Source of the DNA: DATFQE01 sp963733845
GTDB lineage: Bacteria; Actinomycetota; Thermoleophilia; Gaiellales; Gaiellaceae
Direction: 5' to 3'
Assembly (NCBI GenBank): GCA_963733845.1
Contig: CAVTEM010000004.1
Location: 62,001-126,000 of the forward strand
Length of the DNA: 64,000 nucleotides
Both the position numbers and the translations under genes were made by a program. The notes under the pieces are model-generated. The model was not told where the DNA came from, searched no databases, and saw only the letters and a list, made by a program, of their open reading frames with translations. Positions 8,775 through 16,257 of the stretch are shown piece after piece. Position 1 is the first letter of the stretch. Each line of letters starts with the position of its first letter.

Positions 8775-9904
8775 GCGACGGACCGAGCATCGTCTTCGTC
8801 TCACCCTTCGCGCACCTCGCCGGGGCGGAGCGCTTCCTCGAGCTGATGCTCGCGAACATGCCCCGCGACCAGATCCGCGGGGTCGTGTTCCTCCAGGACG
8901 GGCCCTTCGTCGCCCGGGTCCGCGAGGCGGGTTACCCCGTCAGCGTCCTGCCGACGTCGCCGCGAGCGCCGGGGCTCATTGGTTCGGCCTGGAGGCTGCG
9001 CCGGCTTCTTCGCGACGACCCGCCCGACCTCGTCCATTCGAACGGCGTCAAGTCGACGCTCGTCTGCGCGCTGGCGCTGCTCGGCATGCGCACGCCACTC
9101 GTCTGGATGAAGCACGACCTGAGTTTCGACCGCTCGCTCGCGCGCCCGCTCGCACGCCGCTGCCGGCTGATCATCGGGATCAGCGAGGCTACGCTGGCGG
9201 TCTTCCGTCCGAGCATTCGCCCGAAGCTGCGGCTCGTCCCGCACGGACTGCCCCCGATCGAGGTCGACCGCGCCGCCGCACGCCGCGATCTGCTGAGCCT
9301 CCTGCCCGAGGCCGGCGAGGACACGCGCGTCGTCGGCCTCGTGGGGCGCCTGTACCGGATGAAGGGCCAGCACGAGCTGCTCGAGGTCGCCCCGAGCGTG
9401 CTCGACCGCGTTCCGGGCGTCCGGTTCGCGTTCCTCGGCGGCGAGGACCCCAGCGTGCCCGAGTACGCGGAGCAACTCCGTCGCCGGGTCGACCAGCTCG
9501 GCATGTACGCGGCGATCACGTTCCTCGGCCACCGGGACGATGCCACCCGGCTGATGGCCGGCTGCGACCTGATCGCGATCCCGAGCGTGCCCGCCGAGCG
9601 GGGAAATCGGGAGGCGTTCTCGCTCGTAGCGCTGGAGTCGATGCTCCTCGACACGCCGGTCGTCGCGTATGCGGAGGGCGGCCTCCCCGAGGTGCTGGGG
9701 GACTGCGCGCTGCTCGTTCCGACGGGCGAACGGCAGGCGCTCGGCGACGCGATCGTGCGCGTGCTGGAGGACGCCGACCTCCGAAGCAGCCTCGCCGAAT
9801 GCGGCCGGGAGCGGGCGCGGACCGAGTTCCGGCTCGAGCGCATGGTCGAGTCGATCCTCGGCTGCTACGTCGAGGCGGTCAGTTCGCCAGGACGCGGTAC
9901 TTGA
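8771..9904 (+). CDS. GT4 family glycosyltransferase
   Basis: A 377-residue GT-B glycosyltransferase. Features: N-terminal 'IVFVSPFAHLAGAERFL' (acceptor-side glycine loop), 'DLVHSNGVKSTLVCALAL', the interdomain 'VVGLVGRLYRMKGQHELLEVA', and the E-x7-E type motif 'NREAFSLVALESMLLDTPVVAY'. ATG 8771 overlaps the previous stop (ATGA). It is the last gene of the first plus-strand run: its 3' end overlaps the convergent GT2 gene by 26 bases (9879-9904). Substrate unknown; fold and family are clear. Confidence 0.88.
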   Translation: MSDGPSIVFVSPFAHLAGAERFLELMLANMPRDQIRGVVFLQDGPFVARVREAGYPVSVLPTSPRAPGLIGSAWRLRRLLRDDPPDLVHSNGVKSTLVCALALLGMRTPLVWMKHDLSFDRSLARPLARRCRLIIGISEATLAVFRPSIRPKLRLVPHGLPPIEVDRAAARRDLLSLLPEAGEDTRVVGLVGRLYRMKGQHELLEVAPSVLDRVPGVRFAFLGGEDPSVPEYAEQLRRRVDQLGMYAAITFLGHRDDATRLMAGCDLIAIPSVPAERGNREAFSLVALESMLLDTPVVAYAEGGLPEVLGDCALLVPTGERQALGDAIVRVLEDADLRSSLAECGRERARTEFRLERMVESILGCYVEAVSSPGRGT

Positions 9905-10757
9905 TGCTTCCCCGGTAGCGACCGACCTGCCAGCCGAGCAGCCAGGCGAGCTTCGCCCGGTCAGGACGGCGGTGGATCGACGCGAGGCACGCGAGCACGG
10001 GCTTCCAGCCGCGGACGAGCCACGGGCGGCGACCTCGGGGCCTGGCGGCTCGGTCCTCGTGGCGCTTCTGGACCTGCGCCATCTGCTCGGCGTAGCGGCG
10101 CGCCTGGCCGAAGACGCTGCGCCACCCGTGCCGGTAGCGGTAGTGCAGGAGTGCGTCGTGCACGAGGACGAGCTCGATTCCCACCGCGTGTGCCCGCAGG
10201 CAGAAGTCGACGTCGAAGAGGACGAACATCTCCTCGTCGAAGCCGCCGAGGCGCTCGTGGGTGCTCCGCCGAACGCCGAGCCCGCCGGAGCCCGCGTACG
10301 GGGCGTAGGGCGGAAAGGACACCCTCGAGAGCTCGCCCGGCGTCTGTGCCTCGCGGGTGTCCCGGACCCAGGGCTCGTTGAGCTTCGTCACGTCGGACTG
10401 GCAGGCCACCAGCTCGCTCGCATCGAGGGCGCTCCCCATCGCGGCGACCCAGCCGGGCGAGACCTCGTCGTCGGCGTCGCAGAACGCCACGGCGGGCGCG
10501 GCGGCCGCCTCGACTCCGACGTTGAGCGCATGAGCCTGGCCACGCCGCCCGGAGGCGTCGGCGATGCGCAGGCCGGGCAGCCGATCGCGGTACCTCTCGA
10601 CGACAGCGCGCGTTCCGTCGGTGGAGCCGTTATCGGCGACCACCACCTCCCAGGGCTCGCTCCACTGCTGGGCCGCGAGGGCGGCGAGCTGGCCGCCGAT
10701 GTCGTGCTCGGCGTTCAATGCCGGCACGACGACCGTCAGCTTAGGCTGCGCGCTCAT
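9879..10757 (-). CDS. GT2 family glycosyltransferase
   Basis: A 292-residue GT2 enzyme with 'LTVVVPALNAEHDIGG', 'EVVVADNGSTDGT', the acidic motif 'AFCDADDEVSPGW' and 'GGFDEEMFVLFDVDFCLRA'. The C-terminal 'YRGSIKYRVLAN' resembles the end of the GT2 at 512-1408, so the two are probably paralogues. It begins at ATG 10757, sharing the bases CATG with the divergent PIG-L gene, so both genes must be transcribed from promoters lying inside each other's coding regions or from a distance. A longer frame upstream would overlap PIG-L and is rejected. Confidence 0.86.
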   Translation of the reverse strand: MSAQPKLTVVVPALNAEHDIGGQLAALAAQQWSEPWEVVVADNGSTDGTRAVVERYRDRLPGLRIADASGRRGQAHALNVGVEAAAAPAVAFCDADDEVSPGWVAAMGSALDASELVACQSDVTKLNEPWVRDTREAQTPGELSRVSFPPYAPYAGSGGLGVRRSTHERLGGFDEEMFVLFDVDFCLRAHAVGIELVLVHDALLHYRYRHGWRSVFGQARRYAEQMAQVQKRHEDRAARPRGRRPWLVRGWKPVLACLASIHRRPDRAKLAWLLGWQVGRYRGSIKYRVLAN

Positions 10758-11526
10758 GGCCGGGATTCCAGCAGGCCCGCTGCTCCTCGTCTCGCCGCAC
10801 GTGGACGACGCCGTGTTCTCGTGCGCCGCACTCGTCGAGCGTGGGGAGCCGATCGACGTCCTGACGGTCTTCGCCGGAGGGCCCGATCCGCCCCGGCAGG
10901 GCTGGTGGGACGCCGACTGCGGCTTCGCGAGCTCGGCCGACAGCGTTCCGGCCCGGCGCCGCGAGGACGAGCTCGCGTTCGCCGGCACCCGGCACCGACG
11001 CACCTACCTCGAGCTGCTCGAGCTCCAGTACCTCGACGACCGGACCGGCTCGGAGCGCACCACGGTCGCGGCCGCGATCCGCGAGTGGGTCGTCCGGAAC
11101 CCGGCGGGAACGGTCGCACTCCCCGCGGGCGCCGGGTGCTCGCGCCGACGAGCCTCGCGCTGGCTCCGTCGCCTCCGCCGCCGGACGTGCTCGCCGCCTC
11201 AACACCCCGATCACGTGCTCGTCCGCGACGCGGGCCTCGACGCCCTTCGGGGCACCGGGGCAACGCCGTTGCTCTACGAGGAGGTGCCCTACGTGTGGGG
11301 CGCCGCCGCCGACCGTGAGGCCGCTCGCGCCGCCGCCCGGGGCGGTTGGCGCCCCGAGGCGTTCGAGGTGAGCGTCGACCGGCGTCGCAAGGCGAAGCGG
11401 ATCTCGGCCTACGCAAGTCAGATCCCGCACATCTCGCCGGCGCACGGGCGGGTCGACGAGGAAACGACGCTCCCCGAGCGAGAGCGCTACTGGCGCCTCG
11501 CCCGCGACTCGAGCACCTCCGCGTAG
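10756..11526 (+). CDS. PIG-L/LmbE-family N-acetyl sugar deacetylase
   Basis: A 256-residue zinc-dependent deacetylase. Zinc ligands are visible as 'SPHVDDAVFSC' (H15, D18) and 'QHPDHVLVRDAG' (H150-x2-H153). PIG-L family enzymes deacetylate N-acetylglucosamine attached to lipid or small-molecule carriers, so here it may deacetylate a sugar in the repeat unit or a precursor. The middle (around residues 125-148) is Arg-rich and poorly conserved looking but the frame is continuous. It starts at ATG 10756 divergently from the GT2, and its end overlaps the convergent GT4 by 40 bases. Confidence 0.83.
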   Translation: MAGIPAGPLLLVSPHVDDAVFSCAALVERGEPIDVLTVFAGGPDPPRQGWWDADCGFASSADSVPARRREDELAFAGTRHRRTYLELLELQYLDDRTGSERTTVAAAIREWVVRNPAGTVALPAGAGCSRRRASRWLRRLRRRTCSPPQHPDHVLVRDAGLDALRGTGATPLLYEEVPYVWGAAADREAARAAARGGWRPEAFEVSVDRRRKAKRISAYASQIPHISPAHGRVDEETTLPERERYWRLARDSSTSA

Positions 11527-12575
11527 AGCTCGGCCATCGCGGCCGTCGCGCGGCGGACGTCGTAGAGCGCCTCGGCGCGTTCACGCGCTGCGGTGTCCCG
11601 CCCGCCTTCGAGGAGCCTGTCGGCGACCGCCTCGGCCAGACGAGCCGGATCCTCGGGGGGCACGATCGTCCCCGTCTCGCCGAGCGCCTCGCGCATTCCG
11701 GGGACGTCGGTCGCGACGACCCGCCGGCCACTCGCCATCGCCTCGAGGACGACGTAGGCCAGACCCTCCCAGCGCGAGGGCTGGACGACGACGTCCGCAG
11801 CCGCGAGCCAGGGGCGGACGTCCTGCTGCTCGCCCACGACCCGGCCGCGTCCCCGCAACGCGTCCTCGTCGGGGCCGCCGCCGACGAAGACGAGCTCCGC
11901 GCCGGGCACCCTGCGAGCGACGGCCGGCCACGCCTCCGCGAGCACGTCCTGACCCTTCTGGCGCGAAAGGCGGCCGAGACAAACCGCGACCGGGCGGGAG
12001 CCGAATCCGAGCTCCTCGCGGGCGCGGGCGCGCTCTCCGTCCAGGGCAGGCCGGAAGACCTCGAGGTCGATCCCGTTCGGGACGACGCGCCACGTCGCGA
12101 CGATCCCCTCGCGTTCGCCTGCCGCCCGTTCTCCTTCGCTGACGCACACGATCGCGTCGGTCCAGCGTACGGCGGCCCGCTCCCAGCGGACAGCCGCGGT
12201 GCGCAGCGGCTCGCCGACGGCGAAGAACGACCAGGCGTGAGGCTGGAACAGCGTCGGTAAGCGGCCTCTCAGCGCGAGCCGGCCGGCGAGCGCGGCCTTG
12301 GACGAGTGCAGGTGTACGAGATCGGGTGACCACTCCTGCGCGATCTTCGAGACGGCGCGCGTCTCGGCGGGGACTCGGACTCCGGGCGAGCGGCGAGCCG
12401 GCCAGGCCATGTGGTCGGCGCCCACGACCCGCGCGCGCTGCAGCAGCGGGCCTCCGGGCGGGCACGCGACGCCCACCCGCCAACCACGCTCGATCTGGTC
12501 GGCGACCAGATCAGCGACACACCGGGCCACGCCGCCGTCGACAGGCTGCGTGACGTGCAGGACGGAGGGGCTCAC
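11487..12575 (-). CDS. GT4 family glycosyltransferase
   Basis: A 362-residue GT-B enzyme: 'VLHVTQPVDGGVARCVADL' at the N-terminus (acceptor glycine loop), 'PDLVHLHSSKAALAGRLA', 'FVPNGID'-like 'RVVPNGIDLEVF', 'VAVCLGRLSRQKGQDVLAEA' and 'PSRWEGLAYVVLEAMASGRRVVA' (E-x7-E). I choose GTG 12575, which places the first beta strand immediately after the start; ATG 12620 gives 15 extra residues and would overlap the divergent gene start at 12619 in a CATG arrangement. Convergent 40-base overlap with PIG-L at the 3' end. Sugar specificity unknown. Confidence 0.85.
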   Translation of the reverse strand: MSPSVLHVTQPVDGGVARCVADLVADQIERGWRVGVACPPGGPLLQRARVVGADHMAWPARRSPGVRVPAETRAVSKIAQEWSPDLVHLHSSKAALAGRLALRGRLPTLFQPHAWSFFAVGEPLRTAAVRWERAAVRWTDAIVCVSEGERAAGEREGIVATWRVVPNGIDLEVFRPALDGERARAREELGFGSRPVAVCLGRLSRQKGQDVLAEAWPAVARRVPGAELVFVGGGPDEDALRGRGRVVGEQQDVRPWLAAADVVVQPSRWEGLAYVVLEAMASGRRVVATDVPGMREALGETGTIVPPEDPARLAEAVADRLLEGGRDTAARERAEALYDVRRATAAMAELYAEVLESRARRQ

Positions 12576-12618
12576 CGGGCGGCTTTCAGCGTAACGCGCA
12601 GCTACCCTGCCGTTCACC

Positions 12619-14019
12619 ATGGCTCCGAGGACTCTGGCCGTAGCGGCTGCGGCCGTGTCGCTCCTGACCGGGGTCGTGGGCGCGTCCCAGGCCGGCTCCG
12701 CGAGCAACGACAGGCTGGGCGCGAAGACGCTCCGCGCGTCGAAGGTCAACCCCCGCTACTTCACCGACGCCTCGGGCCGCGCGATCTACCTCACGGGCTC
12801 GCACGTCTGGTGGAACCTGCAGGGCGAACGGACATGGCGGGTCGACTGCGAGCGCGGCCGCGCAGTGCCCTTCCGCTACGCCGACCACCTCGATCAGCTC
12901 GCTGCTCAGGGGCACAACTTCATCCGGCTGTGGCGGATCGAGCTGACCAAGTGGCGCGAGTGCGGAGACGACGTCGTAGTCGCCCCACAGCCGTGGCGCC
13001 GGACCGGTCCCGGGCTCGCGCTCGACGGCCTGCCGAAGTTCGATCTGACGCGCCTCGACCAGGCGTATTTCCGCCGGCTCGGCGCGCGCGTGGCGGCCGC
13101 AAACCGCCGCGGCTTCTACGTCTCGGTGATGCTTTTCGAGGGCTGGAGCGCGCAGTTCGAGAAACAGCCCTGGCGCTCGCACGGCCACCCGTTCTTCCCC
13201 GGGAACAACGTCAACGGGCTCGACCCGGACAAAAACCGCGACGGAACCCTCCAGGAGCTCTATACCCTCGCGAGTCCGCGCATACGCAAGCTCCAGGAGG
13301 CGTACGTCCGCAAGGTGATCGACACCGTCGGTCGTAACGACAACGTCCTCTACGAGATCGCGAACGAGAGCGGCGCCTTCTCGATCCCGTGGCAGTACCG
13401 GATGATCGACTACGTGCGGCGATACGAGCGGGCCAGGGGCCTCCGCCGCCATCCGGTCGGCATGACCTACGTGCACGGCGACCCGGGCGTCGCGCTCGCC
13501 CGAAGCAGCGCCGACTTCGTCGCGCCGAGCGACCATCGCTTCGTCACCGATCCGCCCGCGGCCCGCGCGCGCCAGGTGGAGTTCTGGGACACCGATCATC
13601 AATGCGGCGCCTCCTGCAACGACGCCGGCTTCCCCTGGCGCGCGTTCACCCGCGGCTACAACCCGATCTACATGGACGAGCTGACCGCGGAGCCGAAGGC
13701 CGAGGCGATCCGCCGCGCCATGGGGGTGACCCGTCGCTACGCAAGGCGGATCGATCTCGTCCACATGGCTCCGCGGGGCGATCTCTGCTCGACCCGATAC
13801 TGCCTCGTTCGCCCGGGGCGCGAGTACCTCCTCTACCAGCCGAAGAGCGGTCAGTTCTCCGTTGACCTGTCCGCCGCGCCCGGTGCGCGGTTCTCGCTCG
13901 AGTGGGCCGATCCCTTCAGGGGCCGCGTCTCGGACGGCGCCGATCTCGCCGGAGGTGCCGTGAGAACGGTGGCGCCACCGTTCGGCGGCCCTGCCGTCGC
14001 ATACCTGCGACGTCGCTGA
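12619..14019 (+). CDS. secreted clan GH-A-like glycoside hydrolase
   Basis: A 466-residue exported protein. Residues 1-25 form a signal peptide ('TLAVAAAAVSLLTGVVGASQAGSA'-type; cleavage near A23-A28). The body is TIM-barrel-like: 'GRAIYLTGSHVWWNL' near the start, 'GHNFIRLWRIEL', 'YEIANESGAFS' with a candidate acid/base E250, and 'YNPIYMDELTAEP' with a candidate nucleophile E354. The C-terminal 75 residues ('YLLYQPKSGQFSVDLS', 'FSLEWADPFRG') resemble the putative collagen-binding beta domain that follows DUF4038-type barrels. Its place among export genes suggests trimming or remodelling of the polymer outside the cell; family number is uncertain. Confidence 0.72.
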   Translation: MAPRTLAVAAAAVSLLTGVVGASQAGSASNDRLGAKTLRASKVNPRYFTDASGRAIYLTGSHVWWNLQGERTWRVDCERGRAVPFRYADHLDQLAAQGHNFIRLWRIELTKWRECGDDVVVAPQPWRRTGPGLALDGLPKFDLTRLDQAYFRRLGARVAAANRRGFYVSVMLFEGWSAQFEKQPWRSHGHPFFPGNNVNGLDPDKNRDGTLQELYTLASPRIRKLQEAYVRKVIDTVGRNDNVLYEIANESGAFSIPWQYRMIDYVRRYERARGLRRHPVGMTYVHGDPGVALARSSADFVAPSDHRFVTDPPAARARQVEFWDTDHQCGASCNDAGFPWRAFTRGYNPIYMDELTAEPKAEAIRRAMGVTRRYARRIDLVHMAPRGDLCSTRYCLVRPGREYLLYQPKSGQFSVDLSAAPGARFSLEWADPFRGRVSDGADLAGGAVRTVAPPFGGPAVAYLRRR

Positions 14020-14023
14020 CGCA

Positions 14024-14689
14024 TTGAGGCTCGTAGGTGTGCTCCCGGCGGCGGGCCGCGCAGAGCGGCTTCAGCCCCTGACCGGCTCGAAGGAGCTGCT
14101 CGAGGTCGGCGGACGGCCGGTGCTCGAGTACGCCGTCGAGAGGATGAGAGCCGCGGCCCCTGACGAGATCCGCGTGGTGACTCGTCCGGACAAGGTCGAC
14201 GTGCAGGACCATGCGCGCGGCCTCGGCCTCGCGGTCGTCGAGGCGGAGCCCGAAACCCTGAGCGAGTCCATCGCCGCGGGGGTCGCCGGCCTCGCGGCCG
14301 AGGATGTCGTTCTGATCGGCTTGCCGGACAGCATCTGGCACCCCGTCGACGGGTTCGCAGAGCTCCTTCGCAACCTGTCCCCCGCCGCCGATCTCGTCCT
14401 CGCGGTCTTCGGCTCGAGCGAGCCGGAGCGGGGCGATGTGGTCGACGTCGCCGACGGCGTCGTCCGCGGGGTTGCCGTCAAGCCCCGGGAGCCGGCCGGT
14501 GACCTCGTCTGGGGCGCCGTCGCCGCACGCGCGGGGTGCCTCGCCGGGCTCCGCCTGCACCGCGAGCCCGGGTACCTCTTCGACGAGCTCGCCCGAAACG
14601 GTCGGGCGCTGGCCGTACGCTTCCCGGGCGAGTTCATCGACATCGGCACGAAGGAGGCTCTGGCGCAAGCCAGGAGAGAGCTCTCGTGA
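14024..14689 (+). CDS. sugar nucleotidyltransferase
   Basis: A 221-residue NTP_transferase-fold protein. The nucleotide-binding start 'GVLPAAGRAERLQPLTGSKELLEVGGRPVLEYAVE' contains the (G/A)AG-x-R and PK/SK-type lysine (key residues A9-G11, R14, K23). The metal-binding Asp region is 'VVLIGLPDSIWHP' and the family-typical 'FIDIGTKEALAQA' closes the chain. It is about 220-240 residues like other short glucose-1-phosphate thymidylyl- or mannose-1-phosphate guanylyltransferases, but the nucleotide and sugar are not determined. The start is TTG 14024, four bases after the hydrolase stop, and the end overlaps the SDR start (GTGA). Confidence 0.8.
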   Translation: MRLVGVLPAAGRAERLQPLTGSKELLEVGGRPVLEYAVERMRAAAPDEIRVVTRPDKVDVQDHARGLGLAVVEAEPETLSESIAAGVAGLAAEDVVLIGLPDSIWHPVDGFAELLRNLSPAADLVLAVFGSSEPERGDVVDVADGVVRGVAVKPREPAGDLVWGAVAARAGCLAGLRLHREPGYLFDELARNGRALAVRFPGEFIDIGTKEALAQARRELS

Positions 14690-15720
14690 AGATTCTGCTG
14701 ACCGGACACCACGGCTTCATCGGCTCCGTCTGCGGGCCGCTGCTCGCGGAAGCCGGGCACGACGTCGTCGGACTCGACACGCTCTTCTACCGCGACTGCG
14801 ATCTCAGCTCGGCGCCCGCACCGTCGACGGCGGAGCTGCTCCTCGACGTCCGGGACGTCCGGCCGGCGCAGCTGGTGGGCTTCGACGCCGTCGTCCACCT
14901 GGCCGCACTCTCGAACGACCCCATCGGCGACTTCAGCCCCGAGCTGACACGTGAGATCAACTTCGGGGCGACGGTGTCGCTCGCGCGAGCGGCACGCGAG
15001 GCCGGAGTAGGGCGGTTCGTCTTCTCCTCGTCCTGCAGCATGTACGGCGCCGCCTCCGACAACGCCGTCGACGAGAACACGCCCCTGAAGCCGCTCAGCG
15101 CCTACGCCGAGTCGAAGGTCCGCTCGGAGGAGGCCCTCGCCGAGCTGGCAGAGCCTGGCTTCGCGACCGTCTCGCTCCGCAACGCGACCGCGTACGGCGT
15201 CTCGCCCCGGCTCCGCGTCGACCTCGTCCTGAACAACCTGGTCGGGTGGGCGCATACGACCGGCCGCGTGAAGATCATGAGCGACGGCACCCCCTGGCGG
15301 CCGCTGATCCACATCGAGGACATCTCCCGAGCGGCCCTGGCGGCGGTCGAGGCGCCCGAGGAGCTGGTCCGCGGCGAGGCCTTCAACGTCGGCCGCGAGA
15401 GCGAGAACTACCAGGTTCGCGAGCTGGGCGACATCGTCCAGGACGTCGTCCCCGGCTCCGTCGTCGAATACGCGGGTACCGGTGACCCGGACCCGCGGAG
15501 CTACCGCGTCAACTTCGACAAGCTCGCGCGGGCGTTCCCGGATCTGGAGCTTTCGTGGACGGCGCGGTCCGGAGCGGAACAGCTCGCGGCCGCGTATCGC
15601 GCCGCCGGTCTCACGCTCGAGGAGTTCGAGGGCGACCGTTTCATCCGGCTCAAGCGTCTCCGCCTGCTGCTCGACCGTGGAGAGCTCGATTCCTCGCTGC
15701 GCTGGCGGGAAGCGGCGTGA
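14686..15720 (+). CDS. NAD-dependent epimerase/dehydratase (extended SDR)
   Basis: A 344-residue extended SDR acting on a nucleotide-activated sugar. The Rossmann motif is 'LLTGHHGFIGSV' (GxxGxxG), the active-site Ser is in 'FSSSCSMYG' and the catalytic pair in 'SAYAESK' (YxxxK). Substrate-side motifs 'PWRPLIHIEDISRA' and 'FNVGRESENYQVREL' are normal. It may be a 4,6-dehydratase, 4-reductase or epimerase. It is coupled to both neighbours by GTGA overlaps and co-transcribed with an RmlC-like cupin and an SAF-domain oxidoreductase, so it is likely one step in making a deoxysugar. Confidence 0.87.
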   Translation: MKILLTGHHGFIGSVCGPLLAEAGHDVVGLDTLFYRDCDLSSAPAPSTAELLLDVRDVRPAQLVGFDAVVHLAALSNDPIGDFSPELTREINFGATVSLARAAREAGVGRFVFSSSCSMYGAASDNAVDENTPLKPLSAYAESKVRSEEALAELAEPGFATVSLRNATAYGVSPRLRVDLVLNNLVGWAHTTGRVKIMSDGTPWRPLIHIEDISRAALAAVEAPEELVRGEAFNVGRESENYQVRELGDIVQDVVPGSVVEYAGTGDPDPRSYRVNFDKLARAFPDLELSWTARSGAEQLAAAYRAAGLTLEEFEGDRFIRLKRLRLLLDRGELDSSLRWREAA

Positions 15721-16250
15721 TCTTCGCGGAGACGAAGCTCGGCGGCGCCTTTCTGGTCGACCTGGAGCGGCGCGAGGACGAGCGTGGCTTCTTCGCCCGG
15801 ACGTGGTGCGCGGACGAGTTCGCCGACCACGGCCTCGTCAACGAGGTCGTCCAGGCAAACGTCTCCTGGAACGCCCAGCAGGGGACGCTCCGGGGCATGC
15901 ACTTCCAGCGGCCGCCGCACGCCGAGACGAAGCTCGTCCGGTGCACACGCGGCGCGATCTACGACGTGATCGTCGATCTGCGCCCCGACTCGGAGACCTA
16001 CAAGCACTGGCTCGGAGTCGAGCTCACGGACGAGAACCGCCGCGCGCTGTTCGTCCCGGAGAGGTTCGCGCACGGCTATCAGACGCTCGTGCCCGACAGC
16101 GAGGTCGTGTACCAGGTGTCCGCGGCGTACGCCCCCGACGCAGAGGGCGGCGTGCGCTGGGACGACCCGGCGTTCGGCATCGAGTGGCCGGACCCCGGCA
16201 ACGCCCTCCTCTCCGACAAGGATCGGAGCTGGCCCGACTTCACCGGGTAG
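15717..16250 (+). CDS. dTDP-4-dehydrorhamnose 3,5-epimerase family protein (RmlC-like)
   Basis: A 177-residue cupin of the RmlC family. The catalytic His is H62 in 'GTLRGMHFQRPPH', and the typical 'RGAIYDVIVDLR', 'VPERFAHGYQTL' and 'DDPAFGIEWP' strands follow. RmlC enzymes epimerise C3 and/or C5 of 4-keto-6-deoxy nucleotide sugars; members in CDP-sugar pathways also exist, so the nucleotide is not certain. GTG 15717 overlaps the SDR stop (GTGA), seven bases separate its stop from the next gene. Full family length. Confidence 0.88.
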   Translation: MIFAETKLGGAFLVDLERREDERGFFARTWCADEFADHGLVNEVVQANVSWNAQQGTLRGMHFQRPPHAETKLVRCTRGAIYDVIVDLRPDSETYKHWLGVELTDENRRALFVPERFAHGYQTLVPDSEVVYQVSAAYAPDAEGGVRWDDPAFGIEWPDPGNALLSDKDRSWPDFTG

Positions 16251-16257
16251 GCGACGC

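Noticed and set aside
9669..11318. Long plus-strand open frame across the GT2/PIG-L region
   Set aside because: Its translation is Arg/Pro/Ala-rich without motifs and is the antisense shadow of the minus-strand GT2 gene, a common effect of very high GC.
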